Shown in pieces: positions 25,698 through 34,404 of a DNA stretch of 64,000 nucleotides. The DNA lies in NCBI RefSeq assembly GCF_001931685.1, contig NZ_MOOY01000002.1, forward strand, positions 372,001 to 436,000, read 5' to 3'. Under the pieces are notes generated by a model. That model ran no database searches and had not been told where the DNA came from. It saw only the letters and a list, made by a program, of their open reading frames with translations. This DNA is from Pararhizobium arenae (GTDB taxonomy: Bacteria > Pseudomonadota > Alphaproteobacteria > Rhizobiales > Rhizobiaceae). Both the position numbers and the translations under genes were made by a program. Numbering within the stretch: the stretch's first letter is position 1; each line of letters opens with the position of its first letter.

Positions 25698-27011
25698 ATG
25701 AAATTGAAAACTTTGTTGCTGGGCGCATGCTCGGCATTCGTCATCGCGGGTTTTGCCCAGGCTGAAACCCTCACCATCGCAACGGTGAACAATGGTGACA
25801 TGGTCCGTATGCAGGGCCTGACGGAAGACTTTACCAAGGCAAACCCGGATATTCAGCTTGAGTGGGTCACGCTCGAGGAAAACGTTCTTCGCGAACGTGT
25901 CACCACCGACATCGCCACCAAGGGCGGTCAGTATGACGTTCTGACCATCGGCACCTATGAAGTTCCGATCTGGGCCAAGCAGGGCTGGCTCCTGCCGCTC
26001 GACAACCTCGGTGCCGACTATGACGTCGACGACCTGCTGCCGGCCATCCGTTCCGGCCTGACCGGCGACGACGGCAAGCTTTATGCTGCACCATTCTACG
26101 GCGAAAGCTCGATGGTCATGTACCGCAAGGACCTGATGGAAAAGGCCGGGCTGACCATGCCCGACGCTCCGACCTGGGAGTTCATCAACGAAGCGGCCCG
26201 CAAGATGACGGACCGTGCCAATGACATCAACGGCATCTGCCTTCGCGGCAAGGCCGGCTGGGGCGAGAACATGGCGTTCCTGACCGCCACGTCCAACGCC
26301 TTTGGTGCACGCTGGTTCGATGAAAGCTGGAAGCCCCAGTTCGATCAGCCGGAGTGGAAGAATACGCTCGACATGTACGTCAAGCTGATGAACGACGCCG
26401 GCCCGCAGGGCGCGTCTTCCAACGGCTTCAACGAAAACCTGGCGCTCTTCCAGCAGGGCAAGTGCGGCATGTGGATCGATGCCACGGTGGCTGCTTCCTT
26501 CGTGACCAACCCCAACGACTCTACCGTTGCCGACAAGGTTGGCTTCGCTCTGGCGCCGGATACAGGTCTCGGCAAGCGTGGCAACTGGCTGTGGGCATGG
26601 AACCTTGCCATCCCGGCAGGCACGCAGAAGGCGGAAGCTGCCGAGAAGTTCGTTTCCTGGGCAACCTCCAAGAAATACCTTGAGCTGGTCGCCGAGAAGG
26701 AAGGCTGGGCCAACGTTCCTCCGGGCACGCGCACCTCGCTCTACAACAACCCCGAGTATCAGAAGGCTGCTCCGTTTGCCAAGATGACGCTCGACTCGAT
26801 CAACGCCGCCGACCCGAAGGCTCCGTCCGTCAAGCCGGTTCCTTACGTCGGTGTCCAGTTCGTCGCCATCCCGGAATTCCAGGGTCTCGGCACGACGGTC
26901 GGCCAGCTTTTCTCGGCAGCGCTTGCCGGTCAGATGACGGTTGACGATGCGCTTGCACAGGCACAGACGGCTGCCACCCGCGAAATGACCCGCGGCGGCT
27001 ACATCAAGTAA
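25698..27011 (+). CDS. smoE: Polyol (sorbitol/mannitol) ABC transporter substrate-binding protein SmoE
   Basis: Periplasmic binding protein of 437 residues in the extracellular solute-binding family 1. The signal peptide is MKLKTLLLGACSAFVIAGFAQA; the mature protein starts ETLTIATVNNGDMVRMQGLTEDF, typical of SmoE/MtlE proteins. ATG 25698 follows GGGAGGAAGAAT. It is the first structural gene of smoEFGK and is separated from the permease genes by a hairpin, an arrangement that usually gives excess binding protein. Confidence 0.9.
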   Translation: MKLKTLLLGACSAFVIAGFAQAETLTIATVNNGDMVRMQGLTEDFTKANPDIQLEWVTLEENVLRERVTTDIATKGGQYDVLTIGTYEVPIWAKQGWLLPLDNLGADYDVDDLLPAIRSGLTGDDGKLYAAPFYGESSMVMYRKDLMEKAGLTMPDAPTWEFINEAARKMTDRANDINGICLRGKAGWGENMAFLTATSNAFGARWFDESWKPQFDQPEWKNTLDMYVKLMNDAGPQGASSNGFNENLALFQQGKCGMWIDATVAASFVTNPNDSTVADKVGFALAPDTGLGKRGNWLWAWNLAIPAGTQKAEAAEKFVSWATSKKYLELVAEKEGWANVPPGTRTSLYNNPEYQKAAPFAKMTLDSINAADPKAPSVKPVPYVGVQFVAIPEFQGLGTTVGQLFSAALAGQMTVDDALAQAQTAATREMTRGGYIK

Positions 27012-27068
27012 GAGGTTCCTTCCCAAGGACAGATGACCCGAACACATCGTCCGGGTCGTCAAACTTAA

Positions 27069-27121
27069 CCTGGCGTCAGCCGTTTGTGGGGCTCCACGTG
27101 GGGCGACTGACGCCAGGACTT
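27069..27121 (+). terminator. Intercistronic hairpin between smoE and smoF
   Basis: CCTGGCGTCAG at 27069-27079 is the exact complement of CTGACGCCAGG at 27107-27117, followed by ACTTTT. It can act as a partial terminator or an RNA-stabilising stem and would lower permease expression relative to the binding protein. Confidence 0.7.
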
Positions 27122-27200
27122 TTCGAAATAGAACAAGAAATCCGGCGATTGCCCTCCCGTCGCGGCGGACATTGGACCGGGATCAGTGGGAGGGTGCATA

Positions 27201-28073
27201 ATGGCTACGCATAATACCCGTGCGCTGGCACGCTGGATGATGGCCCCGTCGGTCGGGCTTCTCCTGATCTGGATGATGGTGCCACTGGCGATGACGCTGT
27301 GGTTTTCCTTCCAGAACTACAATCTCTTGAACCCGGCGAATGTCAGCTGGGCCGGGCTTTTCAACTATCAGTTCTTCTACAGCGATCCGGCCTTCTTCCA
27401 GTCGATCTGGAACACGCTGGTCATCGTGGTCGGCGTGCTGCTCATCACGGTCCTCGGCGGCATTTCGATTGCGCTGCTTCTGGACCAGCCGATGTGGGGG
27501 CAGGGGCTTGTCCGCATTCTCGTGATCTCGCCGTTCTTCGTCATGCCGCCGGTGGCCGCGCTGGTGTGGAAGAACATGATCATGCACCCGCAATATGGCG
27601 TGTTTGCCGATATCGCCCGCTTCTTCGGGATGCAGCCGGTCGACTGGTTCGGGCAATATCCGCTGTTTTCCATCATCATCATCGTCGCCTGGCAGTGGCT
27701 GCCGTTCGCGACCCTCATCCTCCTGACCGCGCTGCAGTCGCTTGACGGAGAGCAGAAGGAAGCCGCCGAAATGGATGGCGCCGGCTTCGTCAATCGCTTT
27801 ATCTATCTGACGGTGCCGCATCTGGCCCGCTCGATCACGGTCGTCATCCTGATCCAGACGATCTTCCTTCTGGGCGTCTATGCCGAAATCCTCGTCACCA
27901 CCAATGGCGGCCCGGGCTACGCATCCACCAACCTGCCATTCCTGATCTACCGCACAGCCCTTCTCGGCTACGACGTCGGCGGCGCTTCGGCAGGCGGCAT
28001 CATCGCAGTCATCCTCGCCAACATCGTCGCATTCTTCCTGATGCGTGCGGTTGGCAAGAACCTCGACAAGTAA
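27201..28073 (+). CDS. smoF: Polyol ABC transporter permease SmoF
   Basis: MalF-type permease of 290 residues with six membrane helices. The EAA coupling loop is EAAEMDGAGFVNRFIYLTVP. ATG 27201 (MATHNTRA) has GGGAGGG at 27188-27194; the GTG at 27186 is not used. It is paired with SmoG, 13 bases downstream. Confidence 0.92.
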   Translation: MATHNTRALARWMMAPSVGLLLIWMMVPLAMTLWFSFQNYNLLNPANVSWAGLFNYQFFYSDPAFFQSIWNTLVIVVGVLLITVLGGISIALLLDQPMWGQGLVRILVISPFFVMPPVAALVWKNMIMHPQYGVFADIARFFGMQPVDWFGQYPLFSIIIIVAWQWLPFATLILLTALQSLDGEQKEAAEMDGAGFVNRFIYLTVPHLARSITVVILIQTIFLLGVYAEILVTTNGGPGYASTNLPFLIYRTALLGYDVGGASAGGIIAVILANIVAFFLMRAVGKNLDK

Positions 28074-28086
28074 GGGAGGCAGAACC

Positions 28087-28911
28087 ATGGCTCGTGCAGT
28101 TTCGACCAGAAGAACAGTGTTCTTCACGATCGTCGCCTGGATCATCGCTCTGCTGATCTTCTTTCCGATCCTCTATACGATCATTACGTCGTTCAAGTCC
28201 GAGACCGAGGCGATCCAGGGCTTCAACCTGATCCCGTCGGCCACGGTTGAAAGCTACGCGGCGGTTCAGGCGCAGAGCAACTATTTCAAGTTCTTCCTGA
28301 ACTCGGTGATCATCTCGGTCGGCTCGACTTTGCTGGCCTTGCTGATTGCTGTTCCGGCCGCATGGTCGATGGCGTTTTCGCCGACGAACAGGACCAAGGA
28401 CATTCTTATGTGGATGCTCTCCACCAAGATGATGCCGGCGGTCGCGGTTCTCGTGCCGATCTACCTGTTGTTCCGCGACTTCGGTCTGCTCGACAATCGG
28501 CTGGGCCTCACCTTCATGCTGACAATGATCAACCTGCCGATCGTCGTCTGGATGCTCTACACCTACTTCCGCGAAATTCCGGGCGAAATCCTCGAAGCTG
28601 CGCGGATGGACGGGGCATCCCTGTGGAACGAGATCGTCTACGTGCTGACGCCGATGGCGGTTCCGGGCATCGCTTCCACGCTTCTCCTCAACATCATCCT
28701 CGCATGGAACGAAGCCTTCTGGACCATTCGCCTGACCACGACCAATGCAGCGCCGCTCACGGCCTTCATCGCGTCCTTCTCAAGTCCGCAAGGCCTGTTC
28801 TGGGCCAAGCTCTCGGCGGCCTCGACGCTCGCCATCGCCCCCATCCTGATTATGGGATGGTTTTCACAAAAGCAGCTCGTGCGCGGCCTGACCTTCGGCG
28901 CCGTGAAGTGA
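28087..28911 (+). CDS. smoG: Polyol ABC transporter permease SmoG
   Basis: MalG-type permease of 274 residues; EAA loop [21 protein letters not shown] membrane anchor at residues 12-35 is followed by the periplasmic loop typical of SmoG/MtlG. ATG 28087 follows GGGAGG at 28075-28080. With SmoF it forms the polyol channel. Confidence 0.92.
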   Translation: MARAVSTRRTVFFTIVAWIIALLIFFPILYTIITSFKSETEAIQGFNLIPSATVESYAAVQAQSNYFKFFLNSVIISVGSTLLALLIAVPAAWSMAFSPTNRTKDILMWMLSTKMMPAVAVLVPIYLLFRDFGLLDNRLGLTFMLTMINLPIVVWMLYTYFREIPGEILEAARMDGASLWNEIVYVLTPMAVPGIASTLLLNIILAWNEAFWTIRLTTTNAAPLTAFIASFSSPQGLFWAKLSAASTLAIAPILIMGWFSQKQLVRGLTFGAVK

Positions 28912-28945
28912 GCGACAGAACAAACAAGACGAGCGGGAGCGGAAC

Positions 28946-29947
28946 ATGGGCAATATCAAACTGAGCAAAGTCAACAAGACCTTCGGCGCAACGACGGTCA
29001 TTCCGGGCATCGACCTGACCATCGAAGATGGCGAGTTCGTCGTCTTCGTCGGCCCCTCGGGCTGCGGCAAGTCGACCCTTCTGCGCATGATTGCCGGCCT
29101 TGAGGACGTCTCTTCCGGCAAGATAGAGATCGACGGCAAGGACGTGACGGAAGCGGCCCCGGCAAAGCGGGGCCTTGCCATGGTCTTCCAGTCCTATGCG
29201 CTTTATCCGCACATGACGGTGAAGAACAACATCGCCTTCCCGCTGAAGATGGCGAAGATGGATCAGGCCGCCATCGACAAGAAGGTGGCGGATGCCGCCC
29301 GGGTCCTCAATCTTACCAATTATCTCGAACGCCGTCCGGGACAGCTTTCGGGTGGTCAGCGTCAACGTGTCGCCATCGGCCGTGCGATCGTACGCGAACC
29401 ATCCGCTTTTCTTTTCGACGAGCCGCTATCGAACCTCGATGCGGCGCTGCGCGGCACCATGCGGCTGGAAATCAGCGAACTGCACAACCAGCTGAAGACG
29501 ACGATGATCTACGTCACCCACGACCAGGTGGAAGCCATGACCATGGCGGACAAGATCGTCGTTCTGAATGCCGGCAATGTGGAGCAGGTGGGCTCGCCGC
29601 TCGACCTCTACCACAAGCCGAACAACCTCTTCGTTGCGGGCTTCATCGGCTCGCCGCGCATGAACTTTGCCTCGGGCGCGATCTCGCAGCCCTATGGGGC
29701 TCACACCATCGGCATCCGGCCGGAACACTTACGTCTTTCCAAGGAAGGTGGAACCTGGAAGGGCGTGGTCAGCGTCGCCGAGCATCTGGGTGCCGATACT
29801 TTCTTGCACATCAACGTGGAGGGCATTGGTCAGGTGACGGCTCGCGTCGCCGGGGATTTCGGCGCCGGCCATGGCGATGTCGTCTATCTGTCGCCGGAAG
29901 AAGGCCGCATCCATCGTTTCGACGAAAAGGGACTGGCGATCCGATGA
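28946..29947 (+). CDS. smoK: Polyol ABC transporter ATP-binding protein SmoK
   Basis: MalK-type ATPase of 333 residues: Walker [10 protein letters not shown], signature [15 protein letters not shown], Walker [13 protein letters not shown], switch [16 protein letters not shown], then a C-terminal TOBE/OB domain ([12 protein letters not shown]). Its stop codon overlaps the start of the following broken dehydrogenase fragment by ATGA, which preserves the junction of the ancestral smoK-smoS overlap. Confidence 0.94.
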   Translation: MGNIKLSKVNKTFGATTVIPGIDLTIEDGEFVVFVGPSGCGKSTLLRMIAGLEDVSSGKIEIDGKDVTEAAPAKRGLAMVFQSYALYPHMTVKNNIAFPLKMAKMDQAAIDKKVADAARVLNLTNYLERRPGQLSGGQRQRVAIGRAIVREPSAFLFDEPLSNLDAALRGTMRLEISELHNQLKTTMIYVTHDQVEAMTMADKIVVLNAGNVEQVGSPLDLYHKPNNLFVAGFIGSPRMNFASGAISQPYGAHTIGIRPEHLRLSKEGGTWKGVVSVAEHLGADTFLHINVEGIGQVTARVAGDFGAGHGDVVYLSPEEGRIHRFDEKGLAIR

Positions 29948-30138
29948 TGAGGCGAGAAAGGAAAAGCGCGTTGATTCCCGGATCGGCGCGTGGGCTTGGT
30001 CATGCCTTCGCGGATATCAATCTCGCGCGGGCTCTGGTGGCGGCCGACGCCGTGAAAACTGACGTGACAAACCAGACTTGCAAAGCCGGTGGCGGCAACG
30101 GGGCTGAGCTGAGGCTCGTCGAAAGGAAGAAGACATGA
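29944..30138 (+). pseudogene. smoS: Remnant of sorbitol dehydrogenase smoS (SDR), internally deleted
   Basis: In related polyol operons smoS, an SDR of about 257 residues, sits between smoK and mtlK. Here only 64 codons remain. They read KSALIPGSARGLGHAF, matching the SDR nucleotide-binding start (KSALITGSARGIGRAF). The frame then jumps to ADINLARALVAAD, which corresponds to the end of beta-strand 2 (ADINLARA), and to DVTNQT, which resembles the next strand (LDVTDQ). The middle of the Rossmann unit and the whole catalytic part are missing. Both ends keep ATGA overlaps (with smoK and mtlK), so the fragment is still readable and may only serve translational coupling. Confidence 0.78.
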
Positions 30139-31619
30139 CCACGAAACTTTCGCTTGCCAACCTCGGTGCCATCAAGGCGACTGCTGCCGTTCCTGCCTAT
30201 GAACGGTCCGACCTCAAGGCCGGAATCGTGCATTTCGGCGTCGGCAATTTCCATCGCGCCCATCAGGCGATCTATCTCGATGATCTCTTCAACACCGGCA
30301 AGGGACATGACTGGGCAATCATTGGCGCCGGCGTTCTGCCGTCCGACGAGACGATGCGCGCAAAACTTGCCGAGCAGGATTTCCTGACGACGGTGGTCGA
30401 GCAGGACAACAACAAGAGTGCGGCGCGCGTCACCGGCCCGATGATCGGTTATCTGAGCCCCGGCAATCCGCAAGCGACGATCGCTCGGCTTGCCGATCCG
30501 GCAATCCGCATCGTCTCGCTGACGATCACCGAAGGTGGATACTTCATCGATCCGGCCTCGGGCCTCTTCAATCCCAGCCATCCGGCAATCGCTGCGGACG
30601 CTGCAAATCCGACCGAGCCGAAGACGGTCTTCGGTTTGATCATTGCTGGCCTGAAGGTGCGCAAGGAGCAGGGTATTCCGCCCTTCACGGTCATGTCTTG
30701 CGACAACATTCCGGGCAATGGCGAGGTTACCCATGCCGCCGTCTCGGGTCTGGCGCGGCTGTCGGATTCAGACCTTGCCGAGTGGATCGATGAGAACGTC
30801 GCCTTCCCGAATGCGATGGTCGATCGCATCACGCCGGCCACCGGCCCGCGCGAGATCGGGATCGCGGCGTCCGATTACGGTATCGACGACAACTGGCCGG
30901 TGTTCTGCGAAGAGTTCAAGCAGTGGGTTCTGGAAGACAAGTTCACCGCTGGCCGACCGGCGCTTGAAGATGTCGGCGTCCAGTTCGTGCCGGACGTCGC
31001 GCCCTACGAGCACATGAAGATACGCATTCTCAACGGCGGCCATGCGGCGATTGCCTATCCGGCAGCACTTCTCGACATTCATTTCGTCCATGAAGCGATG
31101 GAGGAGCCGATCATCCAGGCCTTCCTCGCCAAGCTGGAGCATGACGAGATCATCCCGATCGTGCCGCCGGTGCCGAACACCAATCTGCACGACTATTTCA
31201 AGCTCGTGGAAAATCGCCTGTTCAACCCGAAGATCGGCGACACCATTCCGCGGCTCGCGCAGGACGGATCCAACCGCCAGCCGAAATTCATCCTGCCTTC
31301 GACCGCAGATCGGCTGAAGCGCGGCGAGGACGTGGTGGGGCTCTCTCTGGTTTCGGCGCTCTGGTGCCGCTACTTCGAAGGAACGACCGACAGCGGCAAG
31401 CCGATCACCTTCAACGACGCCAGCGCCGACCGGCTGCACGAAGCGGCCTTGAAAGCGAAGGATAATCCGGACGCCTTCCTTGCGCTTTCCGATATCTTCG
31501 GCGAAGTTGCGAAATCCGATCTGTTCCGGAGGCGGTTTGCACATGCGCTGCGCACACTCTGGAGCAAGGGCACGCGGGCGACCCTGCAGCTCTATCTCGA
31601 CGGACATCTTGGAGATTGA
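30135..31619 (+). CDS. mtlK: Mannitol 2-dehydrogenase (polyol dehydrogenase)
   Basis: Long-chain polyol dehydrogenase of 494 residues that oxidises mannitol (and often arabitol or sorbitol) to the ketose with NAD. The nucleotide-binding start is IVHFGVGNFHRAHQAIYLDD; the catalytic region MKIRILNGGHAAIAYPA holds the family lysine, asparagine and histidine. It overlaps the smoS remnant by ATGA. With smoS lost, this is the only obvious dehydrogenase in the operon. Confidence 0.94.
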   Translation: MTTKLSLANLGAIKATAAVPAYERSDLKAGIVHFGVGNFHRAHQAIYLDDLFNTGKGHDWAIIGAGVLPSDETMRAKLAEQDFLTTVVEQDNNKSAARVTGPMIGYLSPGNPQATIARLADPAIRIVSLTITEGGYFIDPASGLFNPSHPAIAADAANPTEPKTVFGLIIAGLKVRKEQGIPPFTVMSCDNIPGNGEVTHAAVSGLARLSDSDLAEWIDENVAFPNAMVDRITPATGPREIGIAASDYGIDDNWPVFCEEFKQWVLEDKFTAGRPALEDVGVQFVPDVAPYEHMKIRILNGGHAAIAYPAALLDIHFVHEAMEEPIIQAFLAKLEHDEIIPIVPPVPNTNLHDYFKLVENRLFNPKIGDTIPRLAQDGSNRQPKFILPSTADRLKRGEDVVGLSLVSALWCRYFEGTTDSGKPITFNDASADRLHEAALKAKDNPDAFLALSDIFGEVAKSDLFRRRFAHALRTLWSKGTRATLQLYLDGHLGD

Positions 31620-31694
31620 CGACATGACGTTCTGCCCCCCGCGTGATCTTCTGGCTGCCCTTCGCCGGGCCGCGGTTACGGGGGGGGATTTTTG

Positions 31695-32381
31695 ATGGTA
31701 GCCCCCCGACTGGTCATCTTTGATTGCGATGGCGTTCTCGTCGACAGCGAGCCGTTGTCGATCGAGGTCCTGATCGGCGTTCTCAGGAATGCCGGTGTCG
31801 AGATGGACGCCGAAGAGGCCACGGAGCGGTTTCTCGGCAAGAGCCTCAAAACCATGTCATCGATCCTGCATGACGAATATGGCCTCGCAGTCGATGATCG
31901 TTTCCTCGAAGAAATGCGTCTCGATCTGTATCGTCGCTTCAGGACCGAACTGCAGCCGGTTCCGGGTATCGCCGCGGCGCTGGACGGGCTTGACCTGGCG
32001 CGCTGTGTGGCGTCTTCCAGCCAGCCGGAACGCATCCGGCTTTCGCTGACCATCACAGGTCTCATCGACAAGCTGGAGCCGCATATTTTCAGCGCCAGCA
32101 TGGTCGAGCACGGCAAGCCGGCGCCGGATCTTTTCCTGCATGCCGCCTCCAAGATGGGGTTTGCTCCGGGAGAGTGCATCGTGGTCGAAGACAGTCCTGC
32201 CGGCATCCAGGCGGCAAAGGCGGCGGGCATGCGGGTCTTTGCGTTTACCGGAGCCTCCCACGCCAGAACCGAACGTCATCTCCACTCCCTGCGCGAGCTT
32301 TCGCCGGACGTGGTGTTTGACGAGATGGGGGATTTGATCCACTTTGTTCGAAAAGAACAAAGGGATGGGAACACCGCTTGA
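31695..32381 (+). CDS. HAD-superfamily phosphatase (beta-phosphoglucomutase-like)
   Basis: A 228-residue HAD hydrolase with motif I DCDGVLVDSE, motif II (ASSSQPERIRLSL), motif III HGKPAPDLFL and motif IV VEDSPAGIQAA, of the sugar-phosphatase subgroup often found in polyol operons. ATG 31695 is chosen; TTG 31692 is adjacent. The start is unusual: a run of eight G (31680-31687) that would act as ribosome site can pair with six C (31702-31707) just inside the gene. The stop overlaps the kinase ATG (TGATG). Confidence 0.88.
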   Translation: MVAPRLVIFDCDGVLVDSEPLSIEVLIGVLRNAGVEMDAEEATERFLGKSLKTMSSILHDEYGLAVDDRFLEEMRLDLYRRFRTELQPVPGIAAALDGLDLARCVASSSQPERIRLSLTITGLIDKLEPHIFSASMVEHGKPAPDLFLHAASKMGFAPGECIVVEDSPAGIQAAKAAGMRVFAFTGASHARTERHLHSLRELSPDVVFDEMGDLIHFVRKEQRDGNTA

Positions 32382-33961
32382 TGCGAGATCTGCTGGTTGC
32401 AGTCGATGTCGGGACCGGCAGCGCGCGCGCTGGTATCTTCGACAAACACGGCCGTCTTCTGGCCCGCGCCGACTATCCGATCGCCATGAACCGGCCGGAA
32501 GAAAACCACGCCGAGCACGATTCCGAAAACATCTGGCAAGCCGTCTGCATCGCCGTGAAGACGGCTCGCGCCAAGGCGGACGTTCCCGCGTCTTCCATTG
32601 CCGCCATCGGCTTCGACGCGACCTGTTCGCTCGTGGTGCGCGATAAGGACGGCGCACCGCTTTCTGTCAACCGCAAGGGCGATCCGCGCTGGGACACGAT
32701 CGTCTGGCTCGACCATCGGGCGCTTGAGCAGGCGGATGCCTGCACCGCGACGAACCATCCGGTGCTTGCCCATACCGGCCGCGTCATGTCGCCGGAGATG
32801 GAAATGCCGAAGCTGATGTGGCTGAAGCAGAACCTTCCGGAGCAATGGGCGAAGGCGGGTTATTTCTTCGATCTCGCCGACTTCATGTCCTGGCGAGCGA
32901 CGGGCAATCCGGCGCGTTCACGCTGCACGCTGACGGCCAAATGGAATTACCTCGCGCACACCTCCGGAGGCTGGAGCAACGACTTTCTTGAGAAAATAGG
33001 CCTTGAAGACCTGCTTGAACGGGGCAGTCTGCCGAGCGAGACGACGGCTGTCGGCCAGTCCGTGGGAACATTGACCGCCGCGGCGGCCATGGATCTCGGG
33101 CTTGATGAAGACTGCCGTGTCGCGACCGGCCTGATCGATGCCTATGCCGGCGCCATCGGTGCGTTGGGCGGATTTGCCGATGACGCCGGCAAGCTCGAAC
33201 GGCAGTTGGCGCTGATTGCTGGTACGTCGAGTTGCATTGTGGCCTTCTCGTGCGAGATGAAGCCCGGTTTCGGACTTTGGGGGCCTTATTTCGAGGCCGG
33301 ATTTGCTGAAGCATGGTTGGTCGAAGGCGGCCAGTCGGCGACGGGGGCATTGCTCGATCATGTGGTTCGCAGCCACAGCGCCGGCGGGGAGCCCAATGCG
33401 GATGTGCACGCGCGTATCGTCCTGCGAATCCAGGAGCTTCGCTCGCAATATGGCCGCGATTTCGCAAGCCGGCTGCATGTGCTTCCCGATTTCCACGGCA
33501 ATCGCTCGCCGCTGGCTGATCCTCACGCACTTGGCGTTATCAGCGGCCTGACGCTCGACAGTTCCTTCGATGCGCTCTGCAGGCTCTACTGGCGCACCTG
33601 CGTCGCCATCGCGCTCGGCATTCGCCATATTCTTGAGATGATGCGGGAAGCCGGCTACGATCTCGACACCCTGCATGTGACGGGCGGGCATGTGAAGAAC
33701 CCGCTGCTGATGGAGCTCTATTGCGATGTCACGGGTTGCCGGGTCGTCGTTCCCCACACAAGCGACGCCGTGCTGCTGGGCACATCGATTGTGGCCGCTG
33801 TTGCCGGCGGCCTGTACCCGAACCTCGCCGCCGCCGGGCATGCCATGTATCCGGGTGGACAGGAGCGTCGGCCCGATCCCTCCATGCGGGACGTCTACGA
33901 TCGCGACTATCGTAAGTTTCTCAGTCTTTACCGGCACAGAGCCGAGCTGGAAGCCCTCTGA
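32381..33961 (+). CDS. FGGY-family pentulose kinase (ribulokinase-like)
   Basis: A 526-residue carbohydrate kinase. The N-terminal ATPase-fold motif is VAVDVGTGSARAGIFD; the C-terminal half has IAGTSSCIVAFS, DFHGNRSPLADP and VTGGHVKNPLLMELY, as in the pentulose kinase subgroup of FGGY kinases. The likely substrate is a ketose from polyol oxidation (D-ribulose, D-xylulose or similar); it cannot be fixed from sequence. ATG 32381 overlaps the HAD stop. It is the last gene of the polyol operon. Confidence 0.88.
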   Translation: MRDLLVAVDVGTGSARAGIFDKHGRLLARADYPIAMNRPEENHAEHDSENIWQAVCIAVKTARAKADVPASSIAAIGFDATCSLVVRDKDGAPLSVNRKGDPRWDTIVWLDHRALEQADACTATNHPVLAHTGRVMSPEMEMPKLMWLKQNLPEQWAKAGYFFDLADFMSWRATGNPARSRCTLTAKWNYLAHTSGGWSNDFLEKIGLEDLLERGSLPSETTAVGQSVGTLTAAAAMDLGLDEDCRVATGLIDAYAGAIGALGGFADDAGKLERQLALIAGTSSCIVAFSCEMKPGFGLWGPYFEAGFAEAWLVEGGQSATGALLDHVVRSHSAGGEPNADVHARIVLRIQELRSQYGRDFASRLHVLPDFHGNRSPLADPHALGVISGLTLDSSFDALCRLYWRTCVAIALGIRHILEMMREAGYDLDTLHVTGGHVKNPLLMELYCDVTGCRVVVPHTSDAVLLGTSIVAAVAGGLYPNLAAAGHAMYPGGQERRPDPSMRDVYDRDYRKFLSLYRHRAELEAL

Positions 33962-34013
33962 TCAACGGTCGAAGTCGCTCCCGAAAAAATCTCCAGTTTT
34001 TTTGATCGTTCCT

Positions 34014-34038
34014 GGAACCTTTATCCAGTCAGCCCGTT
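34014..34038 (+). promoter_or_regulatory. Sigma-EcfG promoter of an intergenic transcript
   Basis: GGAAC (34014-34018), 16 bases, then CGTT (34035-34038). This is an exact match to the alphaproteobacterial general stress sigma factor promoter (GGAAC-N16/17-CGTT, equivalently GGAAC-N18-TT). It points away from the kinase gene into a region without a gene, ahead of a strong terminator. Expected transcription start is at about 34045. Confidence 0.78.
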
Positions 34039-34044
34039 AATGGG

Positions 34045-34177
34045 ATGTCCGGATACGGTTCGCATCGCCCCCAATGCGAACGCCCCCAACGAAATCCGGC
34101 TACCAGCTCACATGCCCCCTCGGTGAGTTGTCGATATCAGCCAGTGCCTTCCCCCGGCACTGGCTGTTATCTTTTTT
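34045..34177 (+). ncRNA. Candidate stress-induced small RNA with C-rich loops
   Basis: About 130 bases between a sigma-EcfG promoter and a terminator. An outer stem CCGGAT (34049-34054) with ATCCGG (34094-34099) encloses hairpin GTTCGCAT/ATGCGAAC (34058-34081) whose loop is CGCCCCCA, plus a free GCCCCCAA. A second hairpin AGCTCAC/GTGAGTT (34105-34129) has CCCCC in its loop, and the terminator stem has loop TTCCCCC. Four CCCCC runs, three of them in loops, resemble regulatory RNAs that pair with Shine-Dalgarno regions, such as the sigma-T-dependent GsrN of Caulobacter. Start and function are predicted only. Confidence 0.68.
34138..34177 (+). terminator. Strong rho-independent terminator
   Basis: CAGCCAGTGCC and GGCACTGGCTG form an 11-base-pair perfect stem with a 7-base loop TTCCCCC, followed by TTATCTTTTTT. 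It lies 180 bases after the last polyol gene and ends the predicted small RNA; it could also catch read-through from the polyol operon. Confidence 0.88.
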
Positions 34178-34312
34178 AGCCCCAAAAACTCGTTTTCCCG
34201 AATAGCTGTACTGAACGTCTCCCGGTCAGCACAGCCCTGTCAGTCTTAACGTAGGTCTACCGTAAGAGGTGGACTTCGCCCGCAATCCGCGGCTCTTTAT
34301 CACACTTCCATA

Positions 34313-34349
34313 CAAAATGCGGGCCGAAGCAGTATATCTTCGGCCCGCA
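34313..34349 (-). terminator. Terminator of phyR
   Basis: TGCGGGCCGAAG at 34318-34329 pairs with CTTCGGCCCGCA at 34338-34349. Read on the minus strand, the stem is followed by TTTTGTATGG. It is the first hairpin after the phyR stop codon. Confidence 0.8.
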
Positions 34350-34404
34350 CTTCAGTTGTTCATATTCAGCTTTGCGACAGGGTGCCGACCGAACCGCGGG
34401 CGCC

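Larger units (their letters stand above)
33962..34404. other. Intergenic region between the polyol operon and phyR
   Basis: These 443 bases contain the sigma-EcfG promoter, the candidate small RNA and its terminator, and the phyR terminator (all listed separately). Bases about 34180-34310 show no gene and no clear structure. Confidence 0.6.

Noticed and set aside
33962-34013. Terminator directly after the FGGY kinase gene (AAAAAA...TTTTTT at about 33984-34002)
   Set aside because: Only A-T pairs would form the stem, too weak for a terminator; the strong hairpin at 34138 is the more likely end for any read-through.
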